Positions 37,730-47,205 of a stretch of DNA of 64,000 bases are shown here, piece by piece. The translations under genes were made by a program, and so were the position numbers. Source of the DNA: Pandoraea aquatica (GTDB lineage: Bacteria; Pseudomonadota; Gammaproteobacteria; Burkholderiales; Burkholderiaceae); NCBI RefSeq assembly GCF_902459565.1, contig NZ_CABPSN010000004.1:248001-312000 (forward strand), given 5' to 3'. The number at the start of each line of letters is the position of its first letter. Within the stretch, counting starts at the first letter, position 1. The notes under the pieces were generated by a model. That model saw nothing but the letters and a program-made list of their open reading frames with translations, was not told where the DNA came from and made no database searches.

Positions 37730-39007
37730 ATGGCATCAACCAACTCCCTACCTTTGTCTTCCGGCGGCGCGTCCGCCGGTAGTGCGTCTGCCGCGAAACT
37801 GCCGGCGGGTGTTGCACGCGGCACGCGCGAATACGCTGTCATCAGCCGGGCGCTGTTCTTCGGCGGGTTTTCCACGTTCGCGCAGCTTTACTGCATGCAA
37901 TCGCTGCTGCCCTTGCTGACGACCACGTTCGGCATTAGCCCGGCGCAGGCCAGTTGGTCCGTGTCAGCGGCCACGATGATGATGGCGCTCGGTTTGCTCG
38001 TGACCTGTGTCGCGGCCGATCGCGTGAGCCGCAAGCGGATGATGACGATTGCGTTGCTCAGTTCTTCCGTCCTCACGCTCGCCAGCGCATTCTCGACGAA
38101 CTTCGAAACCATTGTGATTCTGGCGGCGCTCAAGGGCCTTGCGCTCTCGGGGCTGCCGGCGATTGCCATGGCGTATCTGAGCGAGGAAATCGATCAGCGC
38201 TCGCTCGGTATGTCGATGGGGCTCTACATCGGCGGCAACATTCTCGGCGGGATGGCAGGGCGGGTGATGGCGGCGTTTGTTGCCGACATGTTCTCGTGGC
38301 GCGTGTCGGTGGGGTTGATCGGACTCGTGTGCCTCGCCATGGGCCTTGAGTTTGCCCGGAGCCTGCCGCATTCACGGCGCTTTACCCCGCGTCATATGAC
38401 GGTGCGTGAGGCGCTGGGGCATGCGCGCCGACATCTGGGCGACCCGGCGTTGCTCGGTCTGTACCTGTTCGCCGGCCTGATGATGGGCAGCTTCGTCAGC
38501 GTCTACAACTATCTCGGGTTCTATCTGTCGGCACCGCCGTTTCATCTGCCGCATGCGGCCATCGGCGCGATTTTCACGATGTATCTGATCGGTGTCGTCG
38601 GTTCGTTCATCGCAGGGCCTCTGTCCGACCGCGTGGGGCGTCCGCGCCTGTTGTGGGCGCTCGTTGCGCTGGCGATGGCGGGGCTTTTCACGATGCTTGC
38701 GTCGCAGGTGTCCGGCGTGGTGATCGGTCTGGCGATCTTCACGTTCGGCTTCTTCGGTGCACACACCGTGGCCAGCAGTTGGGTCGGCCGACGTGCCACG
38801 GAGGGGCGAGCGATTGCTTCCGCGCTGTATCTGTTCTTCTACTATCTGGGGTCCAGCCTGCTGGGCAGCTTCTCGGGCGTCATGCTCAAGTCGCACGGCT
38901 GGCATGGCGTGGTCGCGTTGTTGTCGATGGCCGTGGTGCTGTCGCTGGGCGTTGCGATCGCTATGCGACGTGCGTACGGAACCGGCAAGCCAACCGCCAT
39001 CGCATAG
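37730..39007 (+). CDS. ynfM: MFS transporter, YnfM-like
   Basis: A 425-residue, 12-segment MFS protein of the YnfM (arabinose-exporter-like) group. The first 35 residues are Ser/Ala-rich and cytoplasmic. Loop 2-3 reads ADRVSRKRMM; the central loop is short, the second half repeats the motif as SDRVGRPRLL. ATG 37730 is used; an upstream TTG 37703 would only add nine unlikely residues. Divergent from its presumed LysR regulator and closed by a terminator. Substrate unknown. Confidence 0.85.
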   Translation: MASTNSLPLSSGGASAGSASAAKLPAGVARGTREYAVISRALFFGGFSTFAQLYCMQSLLPLLTTTFGISPAQASWSVSAATMMMALGLLVTCVAADRVSRKRMMTIALLSSSVLTLASAFSTNFETIVILAALKGLALSGLPAIAMAYLSEEIDQRSLGMSMGLYIGGNILGGMAGRVMAAFVADMFSWRVSVGLIGLVCLAMGLEFARSLPHSRRFTPRHMTVREALGHARRHLGDPALLGLYLFAGLMMGSFVSVYNYLGFYLSAPPFHLPHAAIGAIFTMYLIGVVGSFIAGPLSDRVGRPRLLWALVALAMAGLFTMLASQVSGVVIGLAIFTFGFFGAHTVASSWVGRRATEGRAIASALYLFFYYLGSSLLGSFSGVMLKSHGWHGVVALLSMAVVLSLGVAIAMRRAYGTGKPTAIA

Positions 39008-39037
39008 TTGATTTCGCGATAACTGCGCCGCATAAAA

Positions 39038-39063
39038 CAACAGCCACCCGAGGGTGGCTGTTG
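39038..39063 (+). terminator. Terminator after the YnfM-like gene
   Basis: CAACAGCCACCC (39038-39049) pairs with GGGTGGCTGTTG (39052-39063), followed by TCGTTT. Preceded by AAAA, so it may also act on the minus strand for the RidA gene that ends at 39164. Confidence 0.7.
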
Positions 39064-39163
39064 TCGTTTCAGACGCAAGCATCTGAGAACGTCGGCTTAG
39101 CCGCGACTTACATCACGCAGATTCGCCTGATGCAAACGGTAGCCGATGTAGGCCTCGATGCCG

Positions 39164-39619
39164 TCAGGCAAGTTCGGCGATCAGTTCGATTTCGACGCAC
39201 GCGCCCAGCGGGATCTGTGCCACGCCGAAGGCCGAGCGGGCGTGCTTGCCGGCGTCGCCGAAGACTTCGCCGAACAGTTCCGATGCGCCGTTCGTCACCA
39301 GATGCTGCTCGGTGAATTCCTGCGTCGAGTTCACGAGGCTCATCAGCTTCACAATGCGCTTGACCTTGTTCAGGTCGCCCGTGTGGGCGTGCAGCGTGGC
39401 GATCAGTTCGATGGCGGTGGCGCGCGCCGCAGCCTTGCCGTCTTCGACGCTGACGTCCTGGCCGAGCTTGCCGGTCCAGATCTTGCCGTCCTTCTTGGGC
39501 AGGTGGCCCGAGAGGAACACGGTGTTGCCGGTTTGTGCGGCCATCACGTAAGCGGCGGCGGGGGCAGCGGACGACGGCAGTTCGATACCCAGTTGCTTCA
39601 GTTTGTCGTAGACGGACAT
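39164..39619 (-). CDS. RidA (YjgF/UK114) family protein
   Basis: A 151-residue Rid protein, longer than the usual 128 because of an N-terminal MSVYDKLKQLGIELPSS extension. Rid enzymes hydrolyse reactive enamine/imine intermediates released by PLP enzymes. The key arginine is present (Arg128, in HARSAFGVAQIPLG), followed by VEIELIAEL. AAGGAAG upstream supports ATG 39619. It lies just downstream of a PLP aminotransferase gene on the same strand, a functionally sensible neighbour. Confidence 0.92.
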   Translation of the reverse strand: MSVYDKLKQLGIELPSSAAPAAAYVMAAQTGNTVFLSGHLPKKDGKIWTGKLGQDVSVEDGKAAARATAIELIATLHAHTGDLNKVKRIVKLMSLVNSTQEFTEQHLVTNGASELFGEVFGDAGKHARSAFGVAQIPLGACVEIELIAELA

Positions 39620-39681
39620 GTACGGCTTCCTTGCAAATTCGTTAATGGTTCAAATCCCGGATCATCGAGTCCGATGATGGA

Positions 39682-40872
39682 TCAGGCGGCGCGGCGCGTG
39701 AGCGCGTCGGCGATCAGCGCGCCAAGGCGAGCGACACCGATTTCGATTTTCTCGGGTGGCACCGTGACGAACGACAGTCGAAGCGTATTCGATTGCGGCG
39801 TCCCCACATAGAAGGGCGCGCCGGGCACGAACGCGACATTCTGTGCGATCGCTTTTTCCAGCAACTGCATGGTGTCGATGCCTGTGGGCAATGTCAACCA
39901 GATGAACATGCCGCCTGCGGGCGTGGTCCACGTGGCGTCGGCCGGCATGTGCTTCTTCAGCGAAGCGAGCATGGCCTGCGCCTGTGCGGCGTAAAGCGTG
40001 CGAATCGACGGGATGTGCGTGTCGAGAAAGCCATCCTTGACCACTTCGTACGCGATGCGCTGCGTCAGGCTGGGGGTATGCAGATCGGCGGCCTGCTTGG
40101 CCTGCACGAGCTTGGCGATCACCGTCTTGGGGCCGATGATGAAGCCCAGTCGCAGGCCGGGGGCGAGCACCTTGGAGAACGACCCCATGTACAGCACGTG
40201 CTCGGGCGCGAGCGACATCAGGCTCGGCAAACGCTGGCCTTCGTAGTCCAGTTCGCCATAGGGATCGTCTTCGATGATGGCCAGGCCGTCGCGTTTGGCG
40301 ATGGCGGCCAGCGCTTCGCGACGTGCCATCGGCAGTCGGCGTCCCGTCGGATTCTGGAAGTTCGGCATGGCGTACAGGAAGCGCGCGCCCGCCACCAGTT
40401 CCGGCGTCAGTGCCTCGGGCAGAAGGCCGTGATCGTCGGTCGGCACCGGCACGTATTTCGGTGCGAACAACGAAAACGATTGCAGCGCACCCAGATAGCT
40501 CGGTGCCTCGACAAGGACGCGGCTACCTTCGTCGATGAAGATCTTGCCGATCAGATCGAGACCTTGCTGCGAGCCGGTGGTGATCAGTACGTTCTCCGGC
40601 GCGACCGTCAGGCCGTCGCGAGAGTAGCGCTTGGCGACCCATTCGCGCAGCGGCGCGAAGCCTTCCGTCGCGCTGTATTGCAGCGCGGCTTGCGGCGATT
40701 CGGTCAGGACGCGATCCGCGGCGGCACGCATTTCTGCGACGGGAAACGTGGCGGGGGAGGGCAGGCCGCCAGCAAATGAAATGACGTCCGGGCGTTCCGT
40801 CACCTTGAGAATTTCGCGAATGGCCGAGCTGGTCAGATTGCGGGCGCGTTCGGAATATTGCCAATCGTGCAT
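39682..40872 (-). CDS. PLP-dependent aminotransferase, class I (2-aminoadipate/LysN type)
   Basis: A 396-residue fold-type I aminotransferase of the LysN/2-aminoadipate group. The PLP lysine is Lys234 in GSFSKVLAPGLRLGF; PNFQNPTGRRL and EDDPYGELDY are the cofactor-binding stretches, and SFAGGLPSPATFP opens the fold. MHDWQYSERARN at 40872 is preferred over an upstream in-frame start that adds 29 odd residues. The downstream RidA protein and upstream EamA exporter suggest an amino-acid module. Substrate is probably a branched or dicarboxylic amino acid, not resolved. Confidence 0.88.
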   Translation of the reverse strand: MHDWQYSERARNLTSSAIREILKVTERPDVISFAGGLPSPATFPVAEMRAAADRVLTESPQAALQYSATEGFAPLREWVAKRYSRDGLTVAPENVLITTGSQQGLDLIGKIFIDEGSRVLVEAPSYLGALQSFSLFAPKYVPVPTDDHGLLPEALTPELVAGARFLYAMPNFQNPTGRRLPMARREALAAIAKRDGLAIIEDDPYGELDYEGQRLPSLMSLAPEHVLYMGSFSKVLAPGLRLGFIIGPKTVIAKLVQAKQAADLHTPSLTQRIAYEVVKDGFLDTHIPSIRTLYAAQAQAMLASLKKHMPADATWTTPAGGMFIWLTLPTGIDTMQLLEKAIAQNVAFVPGAPFYVGTPQSNTLRLSFVTVPPEKIEIGVARLGALIADALTRRAA

Positions 40873-41013
40873 GATGATCTCGCTATGAGAGTGCGGCCTT
40901 TTCTGAGCGGCCGCGAGTATCGAGCGTTGCGGGTGCCGGGCGCGTGAAGGCAGGCGCAACGTCAGGGGGCTGACGCATCGCGGCGCAGGGATCGCATGCG
41001 CCGCGATGCGTCG

Positions 41014-41910
41014 TCAGACCGGTTTGCCCGTGAGTCGCGAGGCGCCGATCTTCATATTCTTGCCGAGTGCGATGGTCAGTACGACACCGGCGGCAAACAG
41101 CCAGGTGACCGCATCGACTTGTTCGCCGAAAAAGAGCGCGGACAACGCAATCGTGAAGAAAATCTGAAGCAATTGTACTTGGCCCACGCGCGCGATTCCG
41201 CCCATGGCGAGACCGGCATACCAGGCGAAGAAGCCGATGAACTGCGAGAAGAGGGTGACGTAGGCGAACGCGCCCCAGGCCTTGCCGCTGACAGGCCACG
41301 GTTGTTGCCATGCCAGCCAGCCGACCGGCACCAGCAACACCGGCGCGCAGACGACGAGCGCCCAGCAGATCACTTGCCAGCCGCCCATGTCGCGTGCGAG
41401 CTTGCCGCCCTCTGCGTAACCCAGCGCGCCAATGACGACGGCCAGCAGCATCAGTCCGTCGGCGGCATGCAGGCTCCCACCACCGGCGCGAAGTGCAAAA
41501 GCAATGACGAGGGCGCTGCCGAGCAGGGCGAACACCCAGAAGCCACGCGAAGGACGTTCGCCGCCCAGCCAATAAGCGTAGATCGCGACGAAGAAGGGTT
41601 GCAGTCCGTTGAGCACGGCCCCGTGAGATGCGGGGATCGTTTTCATGGCCCACGCGGAGAAGACGGGGAAGGCGACGATCACGCCGAGCGAGGTGATGGC
41701 CAGACTCTTGACCTGCGGCCACGTCGGCCACGGTTCCTTGCGCCACCAGAGCAGTGCGCCCGCGAAGACGGCCGCCACCAGCGCGCGCCCCAGTCCGTTA
41801 AGCAGCGGATTGACTTCCGCCACGACGATGCGCGTCATGGGCAACGTCAGACTGAAGATGAGCACGCCGATCAATCCGACCAGCATGCCTCGGGATTCGC
41901 GCGAATTCAT
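41014..41910 (-). CDS. EamA/DMT family transporter
   Basis: A 298-residue inner-membrane protein with ten membrane segments in two EamA halves (GLIGVLIFSLTLPMTRIVV...; WGAFAYVTLFSQFIGFFAWYAGLAMGG...VTWLFAAGVVLTIALG). DMT exporters often move amino acids or metabolites outward. It lies between the aminotransferase and a glyoxalase-like gene on the same strand and opposite a MocR regulator, so export of an amino acid is a reasonable guess. Confidence 0.88.
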   Translation of the reverse strand: MNSRESRGMLVGLIGVLIFSLTLPMTRIVVAEVNPLLNGLGRALVAAVFAGALLWWRKEPWPTWPQVKSLAITSLGVIVAFPVFSAWAMKTIPASHGAVLNGLQPFFVAIYAYWLGGERPSRGFWVFALLGSALVIAFALRAGGGSLHAADGLMLLAVVIGALGYAEGGKLARDMGGWQVICWALVVCAPVLLVPVGWLAWQQPWPVSGKAWGAFAYVTLFSQFIGFFAWYAGLAMGGIARVGQVQLLQIFFTIALSALFFGEQVDAVTWLFAAGVVLTIALGKNMKIGASRLTGKPV

Positions 41911-41979
41911 GGTGTCGCCTCGTGGTTCTATGTTTTCCGCCCGCCATGCTCTGTGCCGGGCGTTTGGATCGGTTGCGGC

Positions 41980-42666
41980 CTAACGCAAGGTGCGCGGGCC
42001 GTTGGGGGTTTCGATTTCTGCAGCGAGCGACGGCTCGACCAGCGTCGCTTCGACGTTGACGAGGGCATCGGCACCCAACCACTGCAATTGTTCTGCGATC
42101 ACCGTCGCCTGCGGATGGAATCCACGCAGCGTGGTGACGGCGCAATCCGCGGACGGCAACGCATCCGCCGGATGTTGCGGCGAATCCCACTGAATCAGCG
42201 TAGGCAGCAATCCCTGCCCCGCACCTTGCCACGACGGCAGGCTGCCGTCGTCGGGCACACCGATCTGCCAGGTCAGTGCGCCGCGCTGCATTGCGATCAC
42301 GGGGGCGAGGCGTTGCGGATACTGTGCCTGCCAGCGCGGCAGCGAGCGGGGACGATCGACGCGCGCCACCCAGTGCGCAAGATACGGGCCGCGAGCGAGA
42401 CGCGCCCGAACGGTGTCGTCGTCGAGTCCGAACCAGCGTGCACGGTCCGGTGCGTGCGCTTCCGGATCGATGGCGATGATCTCCAGATAGGCACCGCCCC
42501 ACAGACCGAGCAAACTGTTGTGCGTCCCCATGCGTGCGTGCTTCCCGCCGCGTTGCGGCACGACGTCCGTGAGGCCGAGTTGCTCGATGACGTGCGCTTC
42601 GCCCGCTTCCAGCGTTTCTGCGGCGACGACAAGATGGTCCAGTTTCAGGGCGTGAGGTGCGGTCAT
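41980..42666 (-). CDS. Glyoxalase-like (VOC) domain protein
   Basis: A 228-residue protein of the Glyoxalase_3-like VOC group: LDHLVVAAETLEAGEAHVIEQLG starts the first beta-alpha-beta unit, KHARMGTHNSLLGLWGGAYLEIIAIDPEA follows, and a second unit is less regular. His15-like and Glu residues that could bind a metal are visible (DHLVV, YLEII). Enzymatic activity unknown. ATG 42666 is used instead of one six codons earlier. Same strand as the EamA gene, 69 bases apart. Confidence 0.8.
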   Translation of the reverse strand: MTAPHALKLDHLVVAAETLEAGEAHVIEQLGLTDVVPQRGGKHARMGTHNSLLGLWGGAYLEIIAIDPEAHAPDRARWFGLDDDTVRARLARGPYLAHWVARVDRPRSLPRWQAQYPQRLAPVIAMQRGALTWQIGVPDDGSLPSWQGAGQGLLPTLIQWDSPQHPADALPSADCAVTTLRGFHPQATVIAEQLQWLGADALVNVEATLVEPSLAAEIETPNGPRTLR

Positions 42667-42708
42667 GTTCGGTTCAGGCAGCAAAGACGGACGACAAAAA
42701 ACGATAGC

Positions 42709-43077
42709 TTACTCTGCCTGCGCGCCGACGCCGCGTCTTCCGGGGCCTGCAGTGCTGGCCAGGCGCACCGCAAGGTGGCGCCACACCAGCCGCAATCCGG
42801 TACCTAGTACGCTACCGCCGCCGGACGTCGAGAGCGTCTTTGCGGGCTGACTCACGCGCATGCGCGCGCCTTCTTGCCAGGTGCCCAGCCACACACGCTG
42901 TCCGCCGCGAATTTCGAAGCTTTCGCCTGCCCGCAGCCAATGGTCGGTCGGCTCGCCTTCCACGGTCAGCCAGAGCAGACCCTGTAACACTTGCAGCGAC
43001 TGAGGCGGTTCGGCAGCCGGGCCCTGCCAGACGACAGTCTGTTCCCGGTCCAGTTCGAAGAGTCGGATTTCACGCAT
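42709..43077 (-). CDS. DUF2917 protein
   Basis: A 122-residue protein with the DUF2917 layout: MREIRLFELDREQTV, then LQVLQGLLWLTVEGEPTDHWLRAGESFEIRGGQRVWLGT, a small cupin-like beta-barrel, and a basic C-terminal tail. DUF2917 genes are commonly found beside MocR-type regulators in Burkholderiales, as here. Function unknown. The start at 43077 is preferred over one eight codons earlier. It faces the MocR gene across 274 bases. Confidence 0.78.
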   Translation of the reverse strand: MREIRLFELDREQTVVWQGPAAEPPQSLQVLQGLLWLTVEGEPTDHWLRAGESFEIRGGQRVWLGTWQEGARMRVSQPAKTLSTSGGGSVLGTGLRLVWRHLAVRLASTAGPGRRGVGAQAE

Positions 43078-43116
43078 GGCGGTCTCCAGTTGAGAGGACA
43101 CTTTATCGGTTAACTC

Positions 43117-43160
43117 CGGTACAGTACCGATACAGATGGTGAGGTAGTTCTCGGTACAGT
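43117..43160. promoter_or_regulatory. CGGTACAGT repeats, probable MocR operator
   Basis: CGGTACAGT occurs at 43117-43125 and again at 43152-43160, with a degenerate copy CGATACAGA at 43128-43136. The first copy is part of the perfect palindrome CGGTA-CAG-TACCG. The repeats stop seven bases before a sigma-70-type -35 box of the MocR gene, where an activator would bind. MocR proteins typically bind direct repeats; the pairing with this regulator is inference. Confidence 0.55.
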
Positions 43161-43166
43161 TATGAG

Positions 43167-43194
43167 TTGACAGGGAAACTGGCTAGCGTAGAGT
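43167..43194 (+). promoter_or_regulatory. Sigma-70-type promoter of the MocR gene
   Basis: TTGACA (43167-43172), 16-base spacer, TAGAGT (43189-43194). The -35 is perfect. It would give a leader of about 150 bases before ATG 43352 and lies directly downstream of the CGGTACAGT repeats. Confidence 0.5.
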
Positions 43195-43351
43195 GGCGCT
43201 CCATGAACGGTAGGGGCAGACACTTCGATACGGATTGGACTGTCAACTGGGCGGGGAGCGCCGATCGCAGCGCTCCATAAATCGGCACGCGTGGGCACGA
43301 CCCGCGCGTGATGCGCATCTCGCGTAGCCTGCCGGGGCGCGACACAGGTGA

Positions 43352-44803
43352 ATGACGATGACGACAACGAACCGCATTTCTCCGCTGATTCTTGCGGACA
43401 ACGCTGCGCTGGACACCGCGCGAATGACGCTTGTCGATCAGTTGGTGCACTGGGCAAGGCTACGCATCGAGGAGCGGGTTTTCCTGCCGGGCATGCGTAT
43501 GCCGTCGATCCGCTCGCTGGCGGAAGACAAACGCGTTTCGCGTTTCTCCGTTGTCGAGGCCTATGAGCGGCTGGTGGCGCAGGGGTATCTCGAAGCCCGG
43601 CGCGGGTCCGGTTTCTACGTGCGCGAGCGACCGGTCATGCCGCCGCAAAATGCGGCTGCACCGATGGTCACGCAGGGGCCGCTCGACGTTGCCTGGCTCG
43701 TGCGCAGCATGCTGCATCAGGTGGCCCCCGAGCGTGGCCCGGGCATGGGGTATCTGCCTGCGACGTGGCTCGATGCGGACATGATGACGTCTGCCATGCG
43801 TTCGATGAGCCGGCAGTCGAGCGCGCATCTGCTCCAGGCGGGCAATCCGCTCGGCTTTCTGCCGCTGCGCGTTCAACTCCAGACGCAACTCGCGGAACTT
43901 GAAATTGGCGCTCGGCCCGATCAGATCGTGTTGACGTCGGGCATTACGCAGGCTGTGGACTTCTTGTTACGGCTGTACGTACGTGCTGGCGATACGGTGC
44001 TTGTCGGCGATCCGGCGTGGTTCGTCGTGTTCGGCCGCATTGCGTCGCAAGGGGCCAATACGATCGGCGTACCCTACACGCCGGACGGGCTCGACATGCA
44101 GGCGCTGGAGCGGCTTGTGCAGCAGCACCGTCCCAAGCTGCTCATTCTGAATTCGATTCTGCAGAATCCGACGGGCACCTCGCTCACGCCCGCCCGCGCA
44201 TTCCAGATTCTCCGTCTCGCGGAGCAGTACGACTTCATGGTGCTGGAAGACGACATTTACTGCGATCTGTGTCCGCCGCATCAGCAGGTGGCGCGTCTGG
44301 CGAGTCTCGATCAGCTCAAGCGCGTGATCTACTTGGGGAGTTTCTCCAAGACGCTTGCGGCGAACCTGCGTGTAGCGTTCGTCGCCTGTTCGCCCGAGTT
44401 GGCGAAGACGTTCGTCGACCACAAGATGCTCTCGGGATCGACCACGCCGGAGATCAACGAGCGCATCGTCTATAAGGCGCTGACCGAAGGGCACTACCGG
44501 CGTCACGTGGAGCGGTTGCGTACCCGTCTGGACGAGGTCCGCGACGGCGCGCGGCGCAATCTGGAGCGTATGGGGTTGCGCATGTTCGGTGAGCCGACCT
44601 CCGGCATGTTTTTCTGGGCCGATACCGGCATCGATACCAACGCCATTGCGGCCGCCGGGCACGAGGCTGGCTTCCTGTTTGCGCCGGGGGCGTTGTTCTC
44701 GCCGCGTCAGGCCCCCAGTACGTGGATGCGCATGAACATCGCGTGCTGCAGTGATCCGTCCATGTTGTCGTTCCTTTCGCGACAGTTGGAGTTGGCGGCA
44801 TAA
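43352..44803 (+). CDS. MocR-type GntR/aminotransferase-fold regulator
   Basis: A 483-residue regulator: an N-terminal GntR winged helix (LVHWARLRIEERVFLPGMRMPSIRSLAEDKRVSRFSVVEAYERLVAQGYLEARRGSGFYV) joined to a fold-type I aminotransferase domain with PLP lysine in YLGSFSKTLAANLRVAF and LQNPTGTSL. MocR proteins use PLP or an amino acid as effector. ATG 43352 lies in AATGACGATG. It points away from the DUF2917-VOC-EamA-aminotransferase genes, which it probably controls through the repeats in between. Confidence 0.9.
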   Translation: MTMTTTNRISPLILADNAALDTARMTLVDQLVHWARLRIEERVFLPGMRMPSIRSLAEDKRVSRFSVVEAYERLVAQGYLEARRGSGFYVRERPVMPPQNAAAPMVTQGPLDVAWLVRSMLHQVAPERGPGMGYLPATWLDADMMTSAMRSMSRQSSAHLLQAGNPLGFLPLRVQLQTQLAELEIGARPDQIVLTSGITQAVDFLLRLYVRAGDTVLVGDPAWFVVFGRIASQGANTIGVPYTPDGLDMQALERLVQQHRPKLLILNSILQNPTGTSLTPARAFQILRLAEQYDFMVLEDDIYCDLCPPHQQVARLASLDQLKRVIYLGSFSKTLAANLRVAFVACSPELAKTFVDHKMLSGSTTPEINERIVYKALTEGHYRRHVERLRTRLDEVRDGARRNLERMGLRMFGEPTSGMFFWADTGIDTNAIAAAGHEAGFLFAPGALFSPRQAPSTWMRMNIACCSDPSMLSFLSRQLELAA

Positions 44804-44954
44804 GCCGACATGAACCAACTTAAAGCGGCAGCAACAGTCGCCGGTACGCCCGTCTTTGTGCCCTTGCTTTGGGCTTTTGCCGGGTCTTGCCGCTTTTTCC
44901 GCTAACTTTGCCCATTCGTCAGCAAAATAGCGCTGAAATAACCTTGCTGGCGGC

Positions 44955-44983
44955 CTTGAAATGCATGCCGCCCGTCCCTATGT
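44955..44983 (+). promoter_or_regulatory. Sigma-32 (heat-shock) promoter of htpG
   Basis: CTTGAAA (44955-44961), 14 bases, CCCTATGT (44976-44983), close to the sigma-32 consensus CTTGAAA-N11-16-CCCCATnT. It lies about 110 bases before htpG, a classical heat-shock gene. Confidence 0.7.
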
Positions 44984-45094
44984 TCCGACCTGTACCGCCG
45001 TTGCGGCAGCGCGCGCGCAAGTGTGCCCGGCGGCGGTCCAGGCTGACACGCCGGACATTCCATTCATCTCACCGATTCATGAGGGTTCCCGACC

Positions 45095-46981
45095 ATGGCG
45101 CAAGAAACCATGAGCTTTCAGGCAGAAGTCAAACAGCTTCTGCAACTGATGATTCATTCGCTGTACAGCAACAAGGAAATCTTCCTGCGCGAACTGATCT
45201 CCAATGCCTCGGACGCCGCTGACAAGCTGCGCTTCGAAGCGATCAACAACGCAGCGCTGTACGAGCAGGATCCGGAACTCAAGATTCGCGTGTCGTTCGA
45301 CAAGGACGCCCGCACCGTCACCATCGAGGACAACGGCATCGGCATGAGCCGCGATGAAGCCGTCGCGCACCTCGGCACCATCGCCAAGTCCGGCACCAAG
45401 GAATTCTTCTCGAACCTGTCCGGCGATCAGCAGAAGGACGCTGCGCTCATCGGCCAGTTTGGCGTGGGCTTCTACTCGGGTTTCATCGTCGCCGACCGTA
45501 TGACGGTCGAATCGCGCCGTGCCGGGTTGCCGGCCGTAGAGGGTGTGCGCTGGTCGTCGGCCGGCGAGGGCGACTTCTCGGTTGAGACCATCGAACGCGC
45601 GCCGCGCGGCACCGCCATCACGCTGCATCTGCGTGAGGGCGAAGACGAGTTGCTGTCGTCGTGGCAATTGCAGTCGATCATCCGCAAGTATTCGGACCAT
45701 ATTTCGCTGCCGATCGTGATGCGCGGCGAGTCGTGGGACGAAGAAAAGCAGGCGATGGTCCCCGCAGAGACGGACGAAACCGTCAATCAGGCGAGCGCGT
45801 TGTGGACCCGCAGCAAGAGCGAAATCACCGACGAGCAGTACACGCAGTTCTATCAGCACATTGCGCACGACATGCAAGCGCCGCTGGCGTGGACGCATAA
45901 CCGCGTAGAAGGGCGCAGCGAATATACGCAACTGCTGTATGTGCCCGGTCATGCGCCGTACGACCTGTGGGATCGCAATTCGCAAGGCGGCCTGAAGCTA
46001 TACGTGAAGCGCGTCTTCATCATGGACGACGCGGAGCAACTCCTCCCGAACTACCTCCGCTTCGTGCGCGGGGTTGTCGATTCGGCGGATCTGCCGTTGA
46101 ACGTCTCGCGAGAAATTCTTCAGGAAAGCCGCGACGTGAAGGCCATCCGCGAAGGGTGCGCGAAACGCGTGCTCGGTCTGCTGGAAGATCTGGCAGAGAA
46201 CCAGCAGGATAAGTACACGCAGTTCTGGAGCGCATTCGGTCAGGTGCTCAAGGAAGGTACCGGCGAAGATCAGGCCAACCGCGAACGCATCGCCAAGCTG
46301 CTGCGTTTTTCGAGCACGCACAACGATTCGGCCGAGCAGACGGTATCGCTGGCCGATTACGTGGGCCGCATGAAGGAAGGTCAGGACAAGATCTACTACG
46401 TGACGGCAGAGAACTGGGTGGCCGCAAGTCACAGCCCGCACCTTGAGGTGTTCCGCAAGAAGGGTGTGGAAGTGCTGCTGCTGACCGATCGTGTGGACGA
46501 ATGGATGCTCTCCTACGTCCATGAGTTCGACGGCAAGGCGCTCGTGAGCGTGGCGCGCGGCGATCTGGATCTGGGCGCGCTTGAAGACGCAGGTGAGAAG
46601 GAAGCGCAGGAAAAGACCAGCGACGACCTCAAGCCGCTCGTCGAAAAGATGAAGGAAGTGCTCGCCGACAAGGCCAAGGATGTGCGGGTCACGTTCCGTC
46701 TGACCGATTCGCCGTCGTGTCTGGTGTCCGATGAGAACGACATGAGCGGCACGCTTCAACGTCTGATGAAGGCGGCCGGTCAGAAGATGCCGGAGTTCCG
46801 TCCGATCCTCGAGATCAACCCGGAGCACGCGCTGATCAAGCGTCTCACGGCAGAGAGCGCGGACCTTTCCGACTGGACGCAACTCCTGTTCGAACAGGCG
46901 TTGCTGGCCGAAGGTGGCAATCTGGAGGATCCGGCGGCGTTCGTGAAGCGTACCAACGCCTTGCTGCTGTCTGCTCGTTGA
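45095..46981 (+). CDS. htpG: Molecular chaperone HtpG (Hsp90)
   Basis: A 628-residue bacterial Hsp90. GHKL ATP-binding motifs: [17 protein letters not shown] (catalytic Glu), [18 protein letters not shown] and [10 protein letters not shown]. The middle domain ([42 protein letters not shown]) carries the conserved Arg that contacts ATP, and the C-terminal dimerisation domain is complete. Length is normal. Transcribed from a sigma-32-type promoter and closed by a strong terminator. Confidence 0.97.
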   Translation: MAQETMSFQAEVKQLLQLMIHSLYSNKEIFLRELISNASDAADKLRFEAINNAALYEQDPELKIRVSFDKDARTVTIEDNGIGMSRDEAVAHLGTIAKSGTKEFFSNLSGDQQKDAALIGQFGVGFYSGFIVADRMTVESRRAGLPAVEGVRWSSAGEGDFSVETIERAPRGTAITLHLREGEDELLSSWQLQSIIRKYSDHISLPIVMRGESWDEEKQAMVPAETDETVNQASALWTRSKSEITDEQYTQFYQHIAHDMQAPLAWTHNRVEGRSEYTQLLYVPGHAPYDLWDRNSQGGLKLYVKRVFIMDDAEQLLPNYLRFVRGVVDSADLPLNVSREILQESRDVKAIREGCAKRVLGLLEDLAENQQDKYTQFWSAFGQVLKEGTGEDQANRERIAKLLRFSSTHNDSAEQTVSLADYVGRMKEGQDKIYYVTAENWVAASHSPHLEVFRKKGVEVLLLTDRVDEWMLSYVHEFDGKALVSVARGDLDLGALEDAGEKEAQEKTSDDLKPLVEKMKEVLADKAKDVRVTFRLTDSPSCLVSDENDMSGTLQRLMKAAGQKMPEFRPILEINPEHALIKRLTAESADLSDWTQLLFEQALLAEGGNLEDPAAFVKRTNALLLSAR

Positions 46982-47053
46982 TTGCGTAGCGCAAACGGCG
47001 GGACTGTTTTGACGTAACGCCGTCTGCGTAACGTTGTCCGCGTAGCGATGGAG

Positions 47054-47086
47054 GCCCCCGTGACGAAATGTCGCGGGGGCTTTTTC
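47054..47086 (+). terminator. Terminator after htpG
   Basis: GCCCCCG (47054-47060) pairs with CGGGGGC (47074-47080), extended by GAC/GTC inside, followed by TTTTTC. Confidence 0.85.
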
Positions 47087-47205
47087 TTGTCCGGCGGAAT
47101 CCCTCGAAGGTCGGTGGGGCCTTTGTTTGCGGGGGGCGCTGTGTGCGGCAGGCGGTGACCGCGTGAGCGGCGCGTCGACACGTTGCCCCCTTATAATGCC
47201 GAGCC

